Below are positions 41,703 to 51,817 of a stretch of DNA of 64,000 nt, piece by piece (positions within the stretch are counted from its first letter, which is position 1; each line of letters starts with the position of its first letter). A program made the translations under genes and the position numbers. The stretch comes from Atriophallophorus winterbourni (lineage: Eukaryota; Platyhelminthes; Trematoda; Plagiorchiida; Microphallidae). Where the stretch lies: the NCBI GenBank assembly GCA_013407085.1, contig JACCGJ010003248.1:1-64000 (forward strand), read 5' to 3'. Under the pieces are notes generated by a model. That model did not search any database and was not told the origin of the DNA. It was given only the letters and a program-made list of their open reading frames with translations.

Positions 41703-44696
41703 TTAGGCCTTCTTCCAGGTCAGCGGTTGTCCACCTGAACACCGCCGCCAGCCTGGGCCAACCGACACACGCAGCGCGCGGAAGGGTAGGCGCTCAGGCT
41801 TCATTCTCAAGACATGCCCTAGCCAGCGGAGACGGGAACGGTCGATCAGGTCTCGTAGCATCAGGCTGTCCCCACCTAGAACACGGTGCCTCACTTCAAC
41901 GTTGCTAGTGCGGTGTTGCCACCACACTCGTGCAAGCCTCCGTAAACATCGATGTTCAAACACCTCCAAGCGCCGGAGCTCCTCTGCGCGTACTGCCCAG
42001 CTCTCGCACCCGTAAAGCAAGACCGACCTGACTGAGGCCAGGTAAACTCTCCCCTTGAGTCTCAAACTCACGTCAGACCGCTTCCAGAGATGACCTAGAC
42101 TAGTGAACGCGAAGCGAGCTCTCGCAATGCGAGAGCCGATCTCACTTTCCAGCCCTCCTCCCGCCGTGATGCAGCTACCAAGATAGGTGAACTGTTCCAC
42201 ACAGTCCAGACTGAGGTCATCGACCGTCAGAGTGGGCTGCAAACCCTCCCAATCTTGAAGAAGAACCTTACACTTAGTTGGAGCTAAGTGCAATCCGTAC
42301 CTAGACGCCTCCAATGCTAGCTGGTTCAGGGCATTCTGTAGGAACACCGGATCATCACCAAGCAAAGCAATGTCATCGGCATAATCACGGTCAGTGACAC
42401 GGTTACCTGGAAGTAGCTCGATCCCACCCTCAGTGAAGCTACGGAGAGCATTCTGGAGGACATCCTCGATCGCAAAGTTGAACAAGAATGGGGACAGCGG
42501 ACAGCCCTGGCGCACGCAACTGGTTGTGGGGAACGCCGGCGATAGGCTGCCGTAGACCCTGACCCTCCCTGAAGAATGAGAATAGAGCTCCTTCAAGATG
42601 GCGACATACTTAGGAGGGATGCCACTCCTAAGCCAGCAGTTCCAAAGAGTAGTTCTGTCCACCGAGTCGAACGCGGCCCGGATGTCCAGAAAAGCTACGA
42701 TGGTTGGTCGCCGGTACAGGTGTCTGTGCTCTAATAACTGTCGCAGGACAAAAAGCTGATCCACGCATCCTCGCCCCGGGTGGAATCCAGCCTGTTCCTC
42801 ACGGCAACGTAACTCCTGAATGGGCGATAGCCGACGAAGGAGGATGGAAACCAGGAGTTTAGACGCGACAGGAGTCAGGGATATCCCACGATGATTGGAA
42901 CACAGATTCCGTGCGCCCTTCTTAAAGATTGGGATAACCGTCGATTCACCCCATGACGCCGGGACCCGCTCCTCAGCCCATACTTTGGTAAACAAATCAC
43001 GTAACTCCGCTGCCACAAGATCACCTCCCTCCTTAAACAAACTCGGGTGGAGGTCGTCAGGACCAGGTGACTTGTGGCGCTTCAGTGCTCGAATTACCTC
43101 TCTCACCTCCTGGAGATCAGGAGCGGCTAAGGAAACGGGCCAAGGCGTGCAACTCGGTGTCTCAGGCGGCGAGGTCGGAGGAGGTGGCTGGCTGAACTGA
43201 GCACCAAAGTGCTCAGCCCATCGTTCTAAGCGTCTACTAAGATTGGTGATCGGCGAGCCGTCAGTTTCGCAAATAGTCTCGCTCACTGTATTCAGTTTCG
43301 AACCAGTAGCTCTAATTAACTGAAACAATTTGCGAGTATTGCCCGATGCGGCTGCAACCTCCATCTCACAAGCACGTTGCGTCCACCAGAACTCGCGGTC
43401 ATTCCTTAAGCTGGCCTTTAAGCGGGTATTCAATTCTCTCCGGGCACGGTTGTGTTCAGTGCCGGTGGGTAAAGTTCGACGGTGATCGATTAAAGCAAGT
43501 GACTGGGCCGAGATCCAAGAGCGTGGCAAAGCGCGGGTGGGTTGACAGCTTTCAGAAGTAGCGCAGGACAGTGCTGTCCGAACGAAGTTCCAGTGCTGCT
43601 CAACATCAGACGGGGGTGCTTCTGCGAGCTCCCTGGTCAATGCGTGATGGAACTCGGTTCTGACAGCGGGGAGCATCAAAGAGGCGGTGTCTACATGAGT
43701 TCGTCTTGCGCGTGCCTTACCCCCAAATTGGAAGTTGACTGTCGCACAGACTAGCGCATGGTCCGAGTCCACACTGGTGGTCCAGTATGAACGGCAATCC
43801 TTGATGCTACCACGCCACCTGTAGCTAATAGCAATGTGGTCAATTTGAGACCAGACGTGCTGTGATGGTGAGCGCCATGTGGCCATTCGACGCTGGGAAC
43901 GCCGAAATGTCGTACTGGAGAGATAGAGGCGGTGATCGCCACAGAATGTGAGCAATCGTTCTCCGTTATCTGAACGCCCGCCATCCAGCCCATACTGACC
44001 TCCAAGGTGGCGCTCGTATTCAGACAGGCGACCAACGCGAGCGTTGAGATCTCCTGCCATGATTACGACATCTGTCCTGCGTGCCTTACGAAACAAACTA
44101 TGCAACTTCTCATAGAAGTTGTCCTTACTGAGATCCGCACTACAGTCCGTTGGAGCGTAGGCAGAAATCACAAACAAATCCCTCCGCGTTTCGCACCGCC
44201 TGTTCACCCGACAGTGGCCACGAAATCGTGCACCGCACAGTCTGCTGTCAACGGGAATCCACTCTAAGAGTGATTGCTCAGCACGGGAACTGAGCGCGAT
44301 ACCGACGCCAGCCAATCCGGCAGAGGAAGCATCCGGGTCACTAGAGAGGCGCAGGTGGAATCTGCTGTCTGGGTCAGCTGGTGAGACCAACTGACAGACT
44401 TCGCTTGTGTCACGGAGACGGGTTTCCGACAAGCAGCAGATATCAATGCCTAACGTCTCGAGCGTTCGTGCAAGGCCGGCCTGTTGTCCCGGTTGTAGCA
44501 AGGTCCGAACGTTAAACGAAGCTAACCTGAATGAAACCCGCGGGCGTAGAAGAGTTGCAGCAATCGACGGCTGTCTAGACGGCATGAGTCGTATATCAGT
44601 TAGAGAGAGCGAATCGGGGATGGTAACATGTGGAGGAAAAGTGGTAGAAGCAATAGAAGACATAGAGTTGAGAATTTCTAGGATTGTCATTGTCAT
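41703..44696 (-). CDS. RTE-like LINE endonuclease-reverse transcriptase, nearly intact 997-aa ORF
   Basis: A single frame of 997 codons. The apurinic-like endonuclease lies at about aa 55-320: RLASFNVRTLLQ, LSETRL, VIMAGDLNARVG and SDHALVCA give the Asn, Glu, Asp-x-Asn and Asp-His catalytic set. Reverse transcriptase spans about aa 500-800: FKKGARNLCSNHRGISL, FLDIRAAFDSVDR, VRQGCPLSPFLFNF and the catalytic DYADDIALLGD. The C-terminal domain has LLYGCESWAVRAEELRRL and LRWLGHVLRM. GC content is higher than the surroundings. The 4085-6916 remnant is a related diverged copy. The frame stops slightly early relative to that copy. Start and stop lie on the - strand at 44696 and 41703. Whether it is active is unknown. 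Confidence 0.93.
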   Translation of the reverse strand: MTMTILEILNSMSSIASTTFPPHVTIPDSLSLTDIRLMPSRQPSIAATLLRPRVSFRLASFNVRTLLQPGQQAGLARTLETLGIDICCLSETRLRDTSEVCQLVSPADPDSRFHLRLSSDPDASSAGLAGVGIALSSRAEQSLLEWIPVDSRLCGARFRGHCRVNRRCETRRDLFVISAYAPTDCSADLSKDNFYEKLHSLFRKARRTDVVIMAGDLNARVGRLSEYERHLGGQYGLDGGRSDNGERLLTFCGDHRLYLSSTTFRRSQRRMATWRSPSQHVWSQIDHIAISYRWRGSIKDCRSYWTTSVDSDHALVCATVNFQFGGKARARRTHVDTASLMLPAVRTEFHHALTRELAEAPPSDVEQHWNFVRTALSCATSESCQPTRALPRSWISAQSLALIDHRRTLPTGTEHNRARRELNTRLKASLRNDREFWWTQRACEMEVAAASGNTRKLFQLIRATGSKLNTVSETICETDGSPITNLSRRLERWAEHFGAQFSQPPPPTSPPETPSCTPWPVSLAAPDLQEVREVIRALKRHKSPGPDDLHPSLFKEGGDLVAAELRDLFTKVWAEERVPASWGESTVIPIFKKGARNLCSNHRGISLTPVASKLLVSILLRRLSPIQELRCREEQAGFHPGRGCVDQLFVLRQLLEHRHLYRRPTIVAFLDIRAAFDSVDRTTLWNCWLRSGIPPKYVAILKELYSHSSGRVRVYGSLSPAFPTTSCVRQGCPLSPFLFNFAIEDVLQNALRSFTEGGIELLPGNRVTDRDYADDIALLGDDPVFLQNALNQLALEASRYGLHLAPTKCKVLLQDWEGLQPTLTVDDLSLDCVEQFTYLGSCITAGGGLESEIGSRIARARFAFTSLGHLWKRSDVSLRLKGRVYLASVRSVLLYGCESWAVRAEELRRLEVFEHRCLRRLARVWWQHRTSNVEVRHRVLGGDSLMLRDLIDRSRLRWLGHVLRMKPERLPFRALRVSVGPGWRRCSGGQPLTWKKA

Positions 44697-44960
44697 TGTT
44701 TGGGTGTGGGCGTGATACTACCCGGTTGCCGAGGCCGAAGTAGAGGATCTCGAGGACTCCCACCTCAAGCCTTTGGCCCGAAAGCCTGACCCGCAAGGCA
44801 GCGGAGCGAGATTAAGGATCGCACCTATCGGGGCCGGATACTGTAGATACAGTTCACAAGCCATTCGCGAGGTAGAGACCAAGCAGGGACTCCCGACATC
44901 ATCTCAAACCAGTCGAGCCGGTGATCCTTGCGGATTCATACGTCTCTCCTGGTATACAAT
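44697..44960 (-). other. Probable 5' UTR of the intact LINE
   Basis: GC-rich sequence directly upstream of the LINE ORF, unlike the AT-rich DNA beyond about 44980. No open frame. It may hold the internal promoter expected for an autonomous LINE. I could not identify a specific motif. Confidence 0.45.
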
Positions 44961-45263
44961 GTCCACGAGGAACAAGGAGACTCCCTAATTTCAATTTGTT
45001 GTAAAATAGAGCTTTTGGAATGTGACTGTATTTCATCTATACGCTGACGCAGAGGAGGCGCTGTCGCGATGACTATGTCGTAAATAAAAGCATTAAGAAT
45101 GAGGTCGCGTCTTCCTGAAGTGCTGCAGATGTTATCATAAAAACAACATTTAGTACACATGTACCATATAAAATCATTAGTTATCTTTACAGTGAGCTTA
45201 GAATTACCTTTGAGTCGTGTGCTCAAATGGGACAGGATGACAGAATGTATGCAAATCCGCGTA

Positions 45264-45463
45264 CGGCTAACATCGTGCTAAATTGATTGGCCAACGGAAG
45301 TGAGCTGCATGCTGAAATACGCTGGAGTCTCACTACCATTTCTATTGCCCCCCATCATATCTGTCTAGGCCTGGGCAACCTGACAGTAATATCGCCCACG
45401 TGCAGTCTCTGACTTTGCGGCACTTTGCCTGGATCAGGCTTGTACTTTCATACCATACCATAC
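45264..45463 (+). mobile_element. SINE copy with 9-bp target duplication
   Basis: ATCCGCGTA occurs at 45255-45263 and 45464-45472 and brackets a 200-bp SINE. The copy starts CGGCTAACATCGTGC, so it lacks the first 30 bp or so, and ends in (CCATA)n. Internal landmarks GTGAGCTGCATGCTG, TGGAGTCTCACTACC and TCTAGGCCTGGGCAACC are intact. Confidence 0.9.
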
Positions 45464-45472
45464 ATCCGCGTA

Positions 45473-46269
45473 TTGATGCTAGTTTCTAGCTACAGGTTAT
45501 CCACATTAGTTAAACCGACAAATGTAGATTGATGCACTTCTTCAAACTGTGAAGTTTCAGCAATACTGAAGAAAGGCGATTAAATCCATTGATCAATACC
45601 GTTGGTCAATGTAGTGCTGATCGTCAGCTCGAGGTTTTGGTTTGACGAATTTTCATACTTTTCGATTGATTTTTGTTTGATGATAGTTTGAAAATATCTA
45701 TCCACTCTTTTGAGATGCAACCGTAAAACCTAACATAAAATATATTCATTATTAATTCCCACTTAAAGATGTTTCATTGCTATTCAGGTTCGGAATATTT
45801 TCGCGATTTCACATTCTATCGAATATCAATGAAAACGGAAGCTCGACAAAATCTTAATGTTGGGTTTACAATAAAAATGCAGCTTGCAAGAAAGTGTTTC
45901 AATATTTTGTCAGGTATAGTTTTCCGAATTCCTGAAAGATTTTTAACTTCCAGTTGGGTTGAACTTTGGTAATAGCGGATGCTGTGTGAATCGCACAGGT
46001 TGAAACGTTTGCTATTTTATTATGCAAGTCGATCTTATTTTATTAACTTAATAATTTCAGAGAGTTATGTTTAATCGTAACACGTCTGTACAATCTCCCA
46101 AAAAACCTGGAACGGACCTCGACGCAGCCCCAAATTCGTTAAGTTCCAACGAAGGTCATCGAATAAACGCATTATTAAGGATAAGAAAATCCTTGTCACG
46201 CCTGGTTAGACAATTCAAAAGAAAGCGTTTAATTCCCGTGCGTTGCCATTCATGATTCCATTAACATTG

Positions 46270-46305
<36 letters not shown>

Positions 46306-46960
46306 TTATAACGATTAAAATGTTAATCATAAGTTCATAAAATCAATCATTTATGGATGCAACACATTTTAGAAGATTGCGTTCGATGATTCGGTCCCAT
46401 GATTAGTTGCACAAACACGAACTGAACTGCTTAGCAACACTTTGCACAAATTGATTTGACTAGCAGATATAGATCGAGCTGAATGGCGTACGTTATAGAC
46501 AGTCTCAGTTTAGACTGTGGGTGTATGTAGTTTTGCCACAATCGGTTGACACGATGACCAACGTTCGCTTTACAGACACCACGTGCGGCGATTACAATGG
46601 GCGTGGTGATTTTCTACAGGATTATTTAATCACGTGCGTAGGGCACGTGCGGCTCACGAGTAGAAGAGAATCACAATTCACAGATCAAACAACATGAAAC
46701 TGATCATGGCGTGTGTTGAGACGACGCGCACGAATACAGATATACTGTATTTGAAACCTGGAATCGGTAGCCAATAAGCAGGCCTTAAAAATCCACGCGG
46801 TTAAGACGTTTGTAGCAGCCAGCTTGGCCGCAATCTTTGATTGTGGGGGGCTTTTTTCATGGATCAGGCTTATGATTTCATACATTAATACATTCCAGCT
46901 TGACCAAAGATGGTTGGTGCACAGTCTTCATCTGAATGCCTTTCAGGTATGCAGGATTTT
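45473..46960. other. AT-rich stretch without a supported gene; (TA)n at 46270-46304
   Basis: Two open + frames (45769-45972 and 46067-46255) carry splice-like borders but match no family I recognise. A (TA)n microsatellite lies at 46270-46304. Near 46855-46895 there is a short SINE-like end (GGATCAGGCTTATGATTTC). Missing upstream exons of the BAG6-like gene could be here. Confidence 0.45.
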
Positions 46961-47029
46961 TGGTCCTGCGAACTTGGGTTCTTTTTTTCACCCGTGAATT
47001 ACGCACGTGATTAAGTAACCCGTTTGAAT

Positions 47030-47681
47030 CAATCTACATGGCGCCCCTTAGCTAAAACCGGAAATCATGTTAAATTCTCCTCGAAATGCTTACACCCACA
47101 GTCCTAGACGAGACAAGAAATATTTAACTGTGTCAATAATGTACACCGTTCAACTTCAGCCGTTGGCATTGTTGCAAAATTATTGCGGAGTTGCGAATTG
47201 CATTAACAATGGGTGTTATTCACGAGCTTTCGAATGATGTGCAGAACTCTACTCTCCGACACAACACAAGACCAAGATGCGCCGAAAAGATCGACGAAGA
47301 CAATTGAGGACTCGTAATATTTCGGGTTTCTGGTTTATTGCATTCGAACGGTTCGAGCAACAACACCTTCCGAAGTATGAGAACATGGACAACGGTAGCC
47401 GCAATCGAACGATATGCAATTCGTTAATGTCGGTAAAACGAGCCTTGCGTGCCGAGGGCCTGAAGTGTACCGGTTGGCACGAAATCGACTAACAAATCAG
47501 ATCGAAGTGACATCCGGGACAGACGTGTTGAGAATCAGTGAATGTTTGTTTCATCTATATAAGATAAGCGTGTACTTCATTATTTTTCCTGTGCGTAAGA
47601 AACGCGTCTGACCAATCGGCTTCTATTGTGTTGTGTGTATTCGTGGATGAACGCGATTAGCGTTGGACGGGTCGACCTCAG
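47030..47681 (+). repeat. Dispersed repeat, left part, interrupted by Gypsy-2
   Basis: Collinear with 30970-31420: CTCCGACACAACACAAGA, CGAAAAGATCGACGAAG, GCCGCAATCGAACGATATGC, GTACCGGTTGGCACGAAATC and GAACGCGATTAGCGTTGG. It stops at GACCTCAG, where Gypsy-2 begins, and resumes after Gypsy-2 at 51677 with CTCAGGGATGAA. An open frame 47277-47492 exists but its coding status is unsupported. Confidence 0.8.
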
Positions 47682-47847
47682 CGTTGTAGAATCTGATCCG
47701 AATTGAGTTTAAAAGGAAGTCACGTTTGTATAGAATAAGTAACGCTCTACTTATCTAGAACGAGAGTACATGAGCTGAAATGTAAATATGAAAGTTTAGT
47801 AACTGTATGCAAAAGGTGTACATCACAAACAAGTAACAATCATGACA
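47682..47847 (-). repeat. Gypsy-2 3' LTR
   Basis: 166 bp. Between it and the stop codon of the ORF (47901) there are about 53 nt, containing a G/C-poor stretch but no clear polypurine tract on inspection. Confidence 0.9.
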
Positions 47848-47900
47848 TTCACCCCGGCTTTGTTTTGAGTCAGCTCGTACGATTGAAGGCCAAATTAATT

Positions 47901-50900
47901 TTAGGCTTCACGATTTCTCAGATCGTAGGGGCGAACCCGTTGCTGCTTTTCTAGTAGTCCCGTGTAAGTAGGGATAAGGGTTTCATGCGATGACATCGGC
48001 AACATCTCCACTGATCGGGAATTATTGTTGTGGTCTTCCTGTGTTACATCCGAGGTCCTTTGTTCGATGTTTGTTTCGGAGTCAGGATGATCACAAGGGT
48101 CTGTTGTCGTTTCCCGAACTGTTGGGGCTAAACGGCGGAGTGATACAGTTTCCGTTCTGCCATCTTGATGAGCAATACGAGCGTAATGAGGGTTACAACT
48201 CAGAAGCTCCACTTCTTCCACCAACGGTTGATACTTAGATGACCGATCGCATCGCTGCAGGAGGACCGAACCTGGCGTAGTTAGCCAAGAAGGCAGAGAG
48301 GTCCCAGAACAAGAGCGTCGAGCATACTGAAACATGCGTTCATGAGGTGTGTGATTCGTAGATGTGCACAGCAATGACCGGAGGCTGTGTAGAGCATCAG
48401 GTAAAACAGTCTCCCAACGAGTTGTCGGTAAATTATGAGTTTTCAGAGCAAGGCTGATTGTTTTCCAAAGTGTGCCATTGAGACGTTCTACCTGGCCGTT
48501 GCCTTGTGGATTATATGCTGATGTGTGACTCATGGCGATTCTTTTTTCAGTCAGAAAGTTTTTCAGTTCAGAAGACAAGAATGACGAACCTCTGTCAGAG
48601 TGGATATAGGCAGGCATCCCGAACAAAGTGAAAAGTTGTGTGAGACAGCCAATCACAGTAGCTGATGACATATCCGCACATGGAAAGGCAAAAGGGAATC
48701 GAGAGAATTCGTCTATTAATGTTAACAAATAGCGATTTCGAGTACTTGAAGGTAAAGGACCTTTGAAATCTATACTTAGACGCTCGAAAGGCTGTGTGGC
48801 TTTAATAAGGGTACCGGAAGACTTGAAAAACCTTGGCTTTAGTTCGGCACACACTCTGCAATTGGCAATGACTCGTTTGACATCGTCTACCGAATAAGGA
48901 AGATTTTTGCACCGGACAAAATGAAACATTCGGGTGATTCCTGGATGGCAGAGTGAGGTGTGCAGCTCCTTCAGTTGTTCAGGGTTAGTAATGGACGCAC
49001 AGATGTTACGTGATAAAGTGTCCGCAACATGGTTTTCTTTACCCGGTCGATACACAACATCATACTTGTATTCGGAAAGCTCGATTTTCCAGCGCTGTAT
49101 CTTATCGTTTTTGATTTTACTCTTTTGACTGCCACCATACATAAATGCAACCGAGCGCTGGTCAGTGACCAGTTTAAATGGTCTACCAAGTAGATAGTGC
49201 CTCCATTTCCTGATGGATTCAACAATGGCGTATGCTTCCTTCTCTACAGCCGAGTGATTTTTTTCGCTAGGATTGAGTGTCCTCGAGAAAAAGGCAATGG
49301 GTTTATGATTTTGGCTAAGAGAAGCGGCAATGGCGACATCAGAAGCATCTGTTTCGATGACCAATGGTTCATTATAGTCTATCGTAATAAGTATGGCACA
49401 TTCAAGTTCGCTTTTCAGATTTTCAAAGGTTGAATGGATGTCGTCAGGTAGAGGGAATGTTTTGTTTTTGACCAGTTTATTTATTTTGTCAGAAAACGTA
49501 GGTATCCAATGAGAGTAGTAAGCAAACATTCCAATCACGCGTTGCAATTCTTTAGCGTTACGTGGGGGTGGTAGTTTACGAATAGGTTCCATACGTTCTG
49601 GGTCAGGTCTAATCACACCTTTGGAAACTTTGTAACCCAAGAGACAGATCTCCTTGGCGGCGGTGACAGTCTTACTATCATTAAGTGTTATTCCATACTT
49701 CCTTGTAGCTTTCATGAACGACTCGAAATGAGCATCATGCTCCTCCTGAGTGTTACCACAAACCGTGACGTTGTCTATGTAGGCATATGTGTTTTTCAAA
49801 TTTTCGGACTTAATGATGCCGTCAATAGCGCGTTGAAAACATGCTACACGATTTGTAACACCAAACGGTATGCGGCAAAACTGGAATAAGCTACCAGAAG
49901 CTTCAAAAGCGGTATATGGACGGTCGGTTGCAGCTATCGGAATTTGATGGTAAGCAGATAAAAGGTCCAAAGTACTATAAATTCCGAAGCGTGAGATCTC
50001 TTCAACCATTTTATCAAGACGCGGCAATGGGTACGCATCCAAATATGTAAACTGATTGATGGTCTGACTGTAATCCACGACCATTCGACGTTTGTGGTTC
50101 GTATTCTTTGTGATAAGCACTTGGGCTCTCCATGGTGACGTTGAATATTCAATTATGCCTTCTTGCAACAAGCAGTCAACTTCAGTTCTTATGAATTGTT
50201 CATCATCTGGGCAATGTCTTCTCGATTTGGTTGCAATAGGCTTGCAAGCTGGCGACAAGTTCGTAAAGAGTGAGGGAGATTCAACGCTTGCAGCAGTCAA
50301 GCCGCAGAGGGTAAATGCATCACGATCGCCACCGAATGGAATTTCGATCTTGGAGTGCAGACCAAGGAAGTCATGTCCAAATAGGACTTCAGTGCAGAGA
50401 TTAGGTAGTACGAATAGTTTGAAATTTTTATATAGGGCACATCCGTATTGAATGGATACAGAACAATAACCCATCGTTCGACAAGAGAGTGTCATAGACG
50501 CCATTTTGACCACTGAAGAGCTTGGGTAAACTTTCCAATTGTATGAATTGACTATGTTAGAGCTGATAAAACTACAAGAACTCCTAGTATCGACAAGAGC
50601 ACGGAGGGAAATTCCGTTGATTTCAACAGTTGTGATAGTGCGAGATAAGCAAGCAGGTGCAGCGGCAACATACATAGATGATAAAACTGGCATCAACGCG
50701 CAGTTTGTATGGTGATTGAGTCTAGTTTTCGAACGGCATACGCGCTGAAAATGACCTCTTTTGCCACAAAGATTGCACACTGATTCTCGTGCAGGGCATT
50801 TTGAACGAGGATGTCGGGTATAACCACAGAAATAACAAGTTTGCATGGATGTTGATAAAGCAGTGGTATGATCGCCACACAGATTAGACTGTGGTGAGGG

Positions 50901-51485
50901 CTCTGCCGGTTTCTGTTGTGTGGATGGGATCGCTGAACATGAGAAGGACTGATTACCTGTATATGACTGAGAATGTTTGTGAGCTAATTCAAGAGATCTC
51001 GCAAGTCTGTGTGCTACGTTTAGACTGAGTTCCGACTGCGCCAACAGTTTTTCACGAATAGAAGAGGACTGAATTCCGTTTATCATAGCATCTCGGATAC
51101 ATTCGTTTTGATATTCCACTGCAGTGACAGTTTTGAATTCACAATCCTTGGCCAAAGACTTTAGTTTTAACACAAACTGATCAACGTCTTGGTCAGGTTC
51201 TTGTTTGCACGTTTGCAAGAGATATCTAGCATAAATAATATTTTTAGGGCGGATATAAAGTTGTCGCAACGCATCTATCGCAGAATTGTAATCGGCAAAG
51301 TCCGCAATATTATCATACACCAGAGGATCCAGGAAATGAATGAGCGTTTCAAGTTTGTCAGATTTGGAAGGCTCCACAGAGTTCAGATAAGTATTAAATG
51401 TGCGAAACCAATGATTCCAGCGTTTGGGTGCATCTGGTGAATTGGGATCGGCGTCGAAGAATCTTGGTCGTAATGTTGGATCCAT
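47901..51485 (-). CDS. Gypsy-2 gag-pol polyprotein, single 1194-aa ORF
   Basis: Domains in order: gag (aa 1-215), two CCHC zinc knuckles (CYFCGYTRH and CNLCGKRGH, aa 217-250), protease (ALVDTRSS, aa 296-303), reverse transcriptase (PWRAQVLI, STLDLLSAYHQIP, YIDN at aa 569-572), RNase H (ETDASDVAIAAS), the integrase zinc-finger region (LCHPGITRM, then NCRVCAELK), the integrase core (IDFKGPLP, HSDRGSSF, PQGNGQVERLNG) and a C-terminal tail. Gag and pol share one frame with no stop or shift between them. Two catalytic departures are seen. The protease has DTR instead of DTG (codon AGG at 50585-50583). The reverse transcriptase has YIDN where most have YxDD; Gypsy-1 also has IDN, so that appears to be a lineage trait. 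Confidence 0.95.
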   Translation of the reverse strand: MDPTLRPRFFDADPNSPDAPKRWNHWFRTFNTYLNSVEPSKSDKLETLIHFLDPLVYDNIADFADYNSAIDALRQLYIRPKNIIYARYLLQTCKQEPDQDVDQFVLKLKSLAKDCEFKTVTAVEYQNECIRDAMINGIQSSSIREKLLAQSELSLNVAHRLARSLELAHKHSQSYTGNQSFSCSAIPSTQQKPAEPSPQSNLCGDHTTALSTSMQTCYFCGYTRHPRSKCPARESVCNLCGKRGHFQRVCRSKTRLNHHTNCALMPVLSSMYVAAAPACLSRTITTVEINGISLRALVDTRSSCSFISSNIVNSYNWKVYPSSSVVKMASMTLSCRTMGYCSVSIQYGCALYKNFKLFVLPNLCTEVLFGHDFLGLHSKIEIPFGGDRDAFTLCGLTAASVESPSLFTNLSPACKPIATKSRRHCPDDEQFIRTEVDCLLQEGIIEYSTSPWRAQVLITKNTNHKRRMVVDYSQTINQFTYLDAYPLPRLDKMVEEISRFGIYSTLDLLSAYHQIPIAATDRPYTAFEASGSLFQFCRIPFGVTNRVACFQRAIDGIIKSENLKNTYAYIDNVTVCGNTQEEHDAHFESFMKATRKYGITLNDSKTVTAAKEICLLGYKVSKGVIRPDPERMEPIRKLPPPRNAKELQRVIGMFAYYSHWIPTFSDKINKLVKNKTFPLPDDIHSTFENLKSELECAILITIDYNEPLVIETDASDVAIAASLSQNHKPIAFFSRTLNPSEKNHSAVEKEAYAIVESIRKWRHYLLGRPFKLVTDQRSVAFMYGGSQKSKIKNDKIQRWKIELSEYKYDVVYRPGKENHVADTLSRNICASITNPEQLKELHTSLCHPGITRMFHFVRCKNLPYSVDDVKRVIANCRVCAELKPRFFKSSGTLIKATQPFERLSIDFKGPLPSSTRNRYLLTLIDEFSRFPFAFPCADMSSATVIGCLTQLFTLFGMPAYIHSDRGSSFLSSELKNFLTEKRIAMSHTSAYNPQGNGQVERLNGTLWKTISLALKTHNLPTTRWETVLPDALHSLRSLLCTSTNHTPHERMFQYARRSCSGTSLPSWLTTPGSVLLQRCDRSSKYQPLVEEVELLSCNPHYARIAHQDGRTETVSLRRLAPTVRETTTDPCDHPDSETNIEQRTSDVTQEDHNNNSRSVEMLPMSSHETLIPTYTGLLEKQQRVRPYDLRNREA

Positions 51486-51510
51486 CGTGTTATAGATAAG
51501 TAAATTGTAA

Positions 51511-51676
51511 CGTTGTAGAATCTGATCCGAATTGAGTTCAAAAGGAAGTCACGTTTATATAGAATAAGTAATGCTTTACTTATCAAGAACGAGAGTACAT
51601 GAGCTGAAATGTAAATATGAAAGTTTAGTAACTGTATGCAAAAGGTGTACATCACAAACAAGTAACAATCATGACA
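51511..51676 (-). repeat. Gypsy-2 5' LTR
   Basis: 166 bp; five substitutions separate it from the 3' LTR (about 3 percent). Confidence 0.9.
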
Positions 51677-51817
51677 CTCAGGGATGAATCGAGACACACT
51701 CGATGTGCGTGTTCAAGTGTCTGTGAAACGCGGTGGCTACGTGGTTGATGTTTATGACTACTCATCCGTGCCAAGCCCAACGAAGCATTCACAAATTTGA
51801 TCACGATGATCCATAAT

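Larger units (their letters stand above)
47682..51676 (-). mobile_element. Gypsy-type LTR retrotransposon (Gypsy-2), ORF uninterrupted
   Basis: LTRs of 166 bp at 51511-51676 (5') and 47682-47847 (3') differ at five positions. The 5-bp duplication CTCAG lies at 47677-47681 and 51677-51681. The empty paralogous site near 31417 reads GACCTCAGGGATGAAG, confirming both the duplication and the borders. Read on its own strand the LTR starts TGTCATG and ends CTACAACG, an unusual end since most end CA. The leader to the ATG is 25 nt. It is the sister of Gypsy-1. Confidence 0.95.

Noticed and set aside
45769..45972. Open frame on the + strand, considered as the missing ubiquitin-like exon of the BAG6-like gene
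   Set aside because: A loose resemblance around MKTEARQNLNVGF is not supported by the rest of the ubiquitin fold pattern and no splice borders fit well.
46061..46154. Candidate exon with acceptor TTTCAG and donor GAAG-GT
   Set aside because: Its phase does not fit the first BAG6-like exon, and the translated sequence matches nothing known to me.
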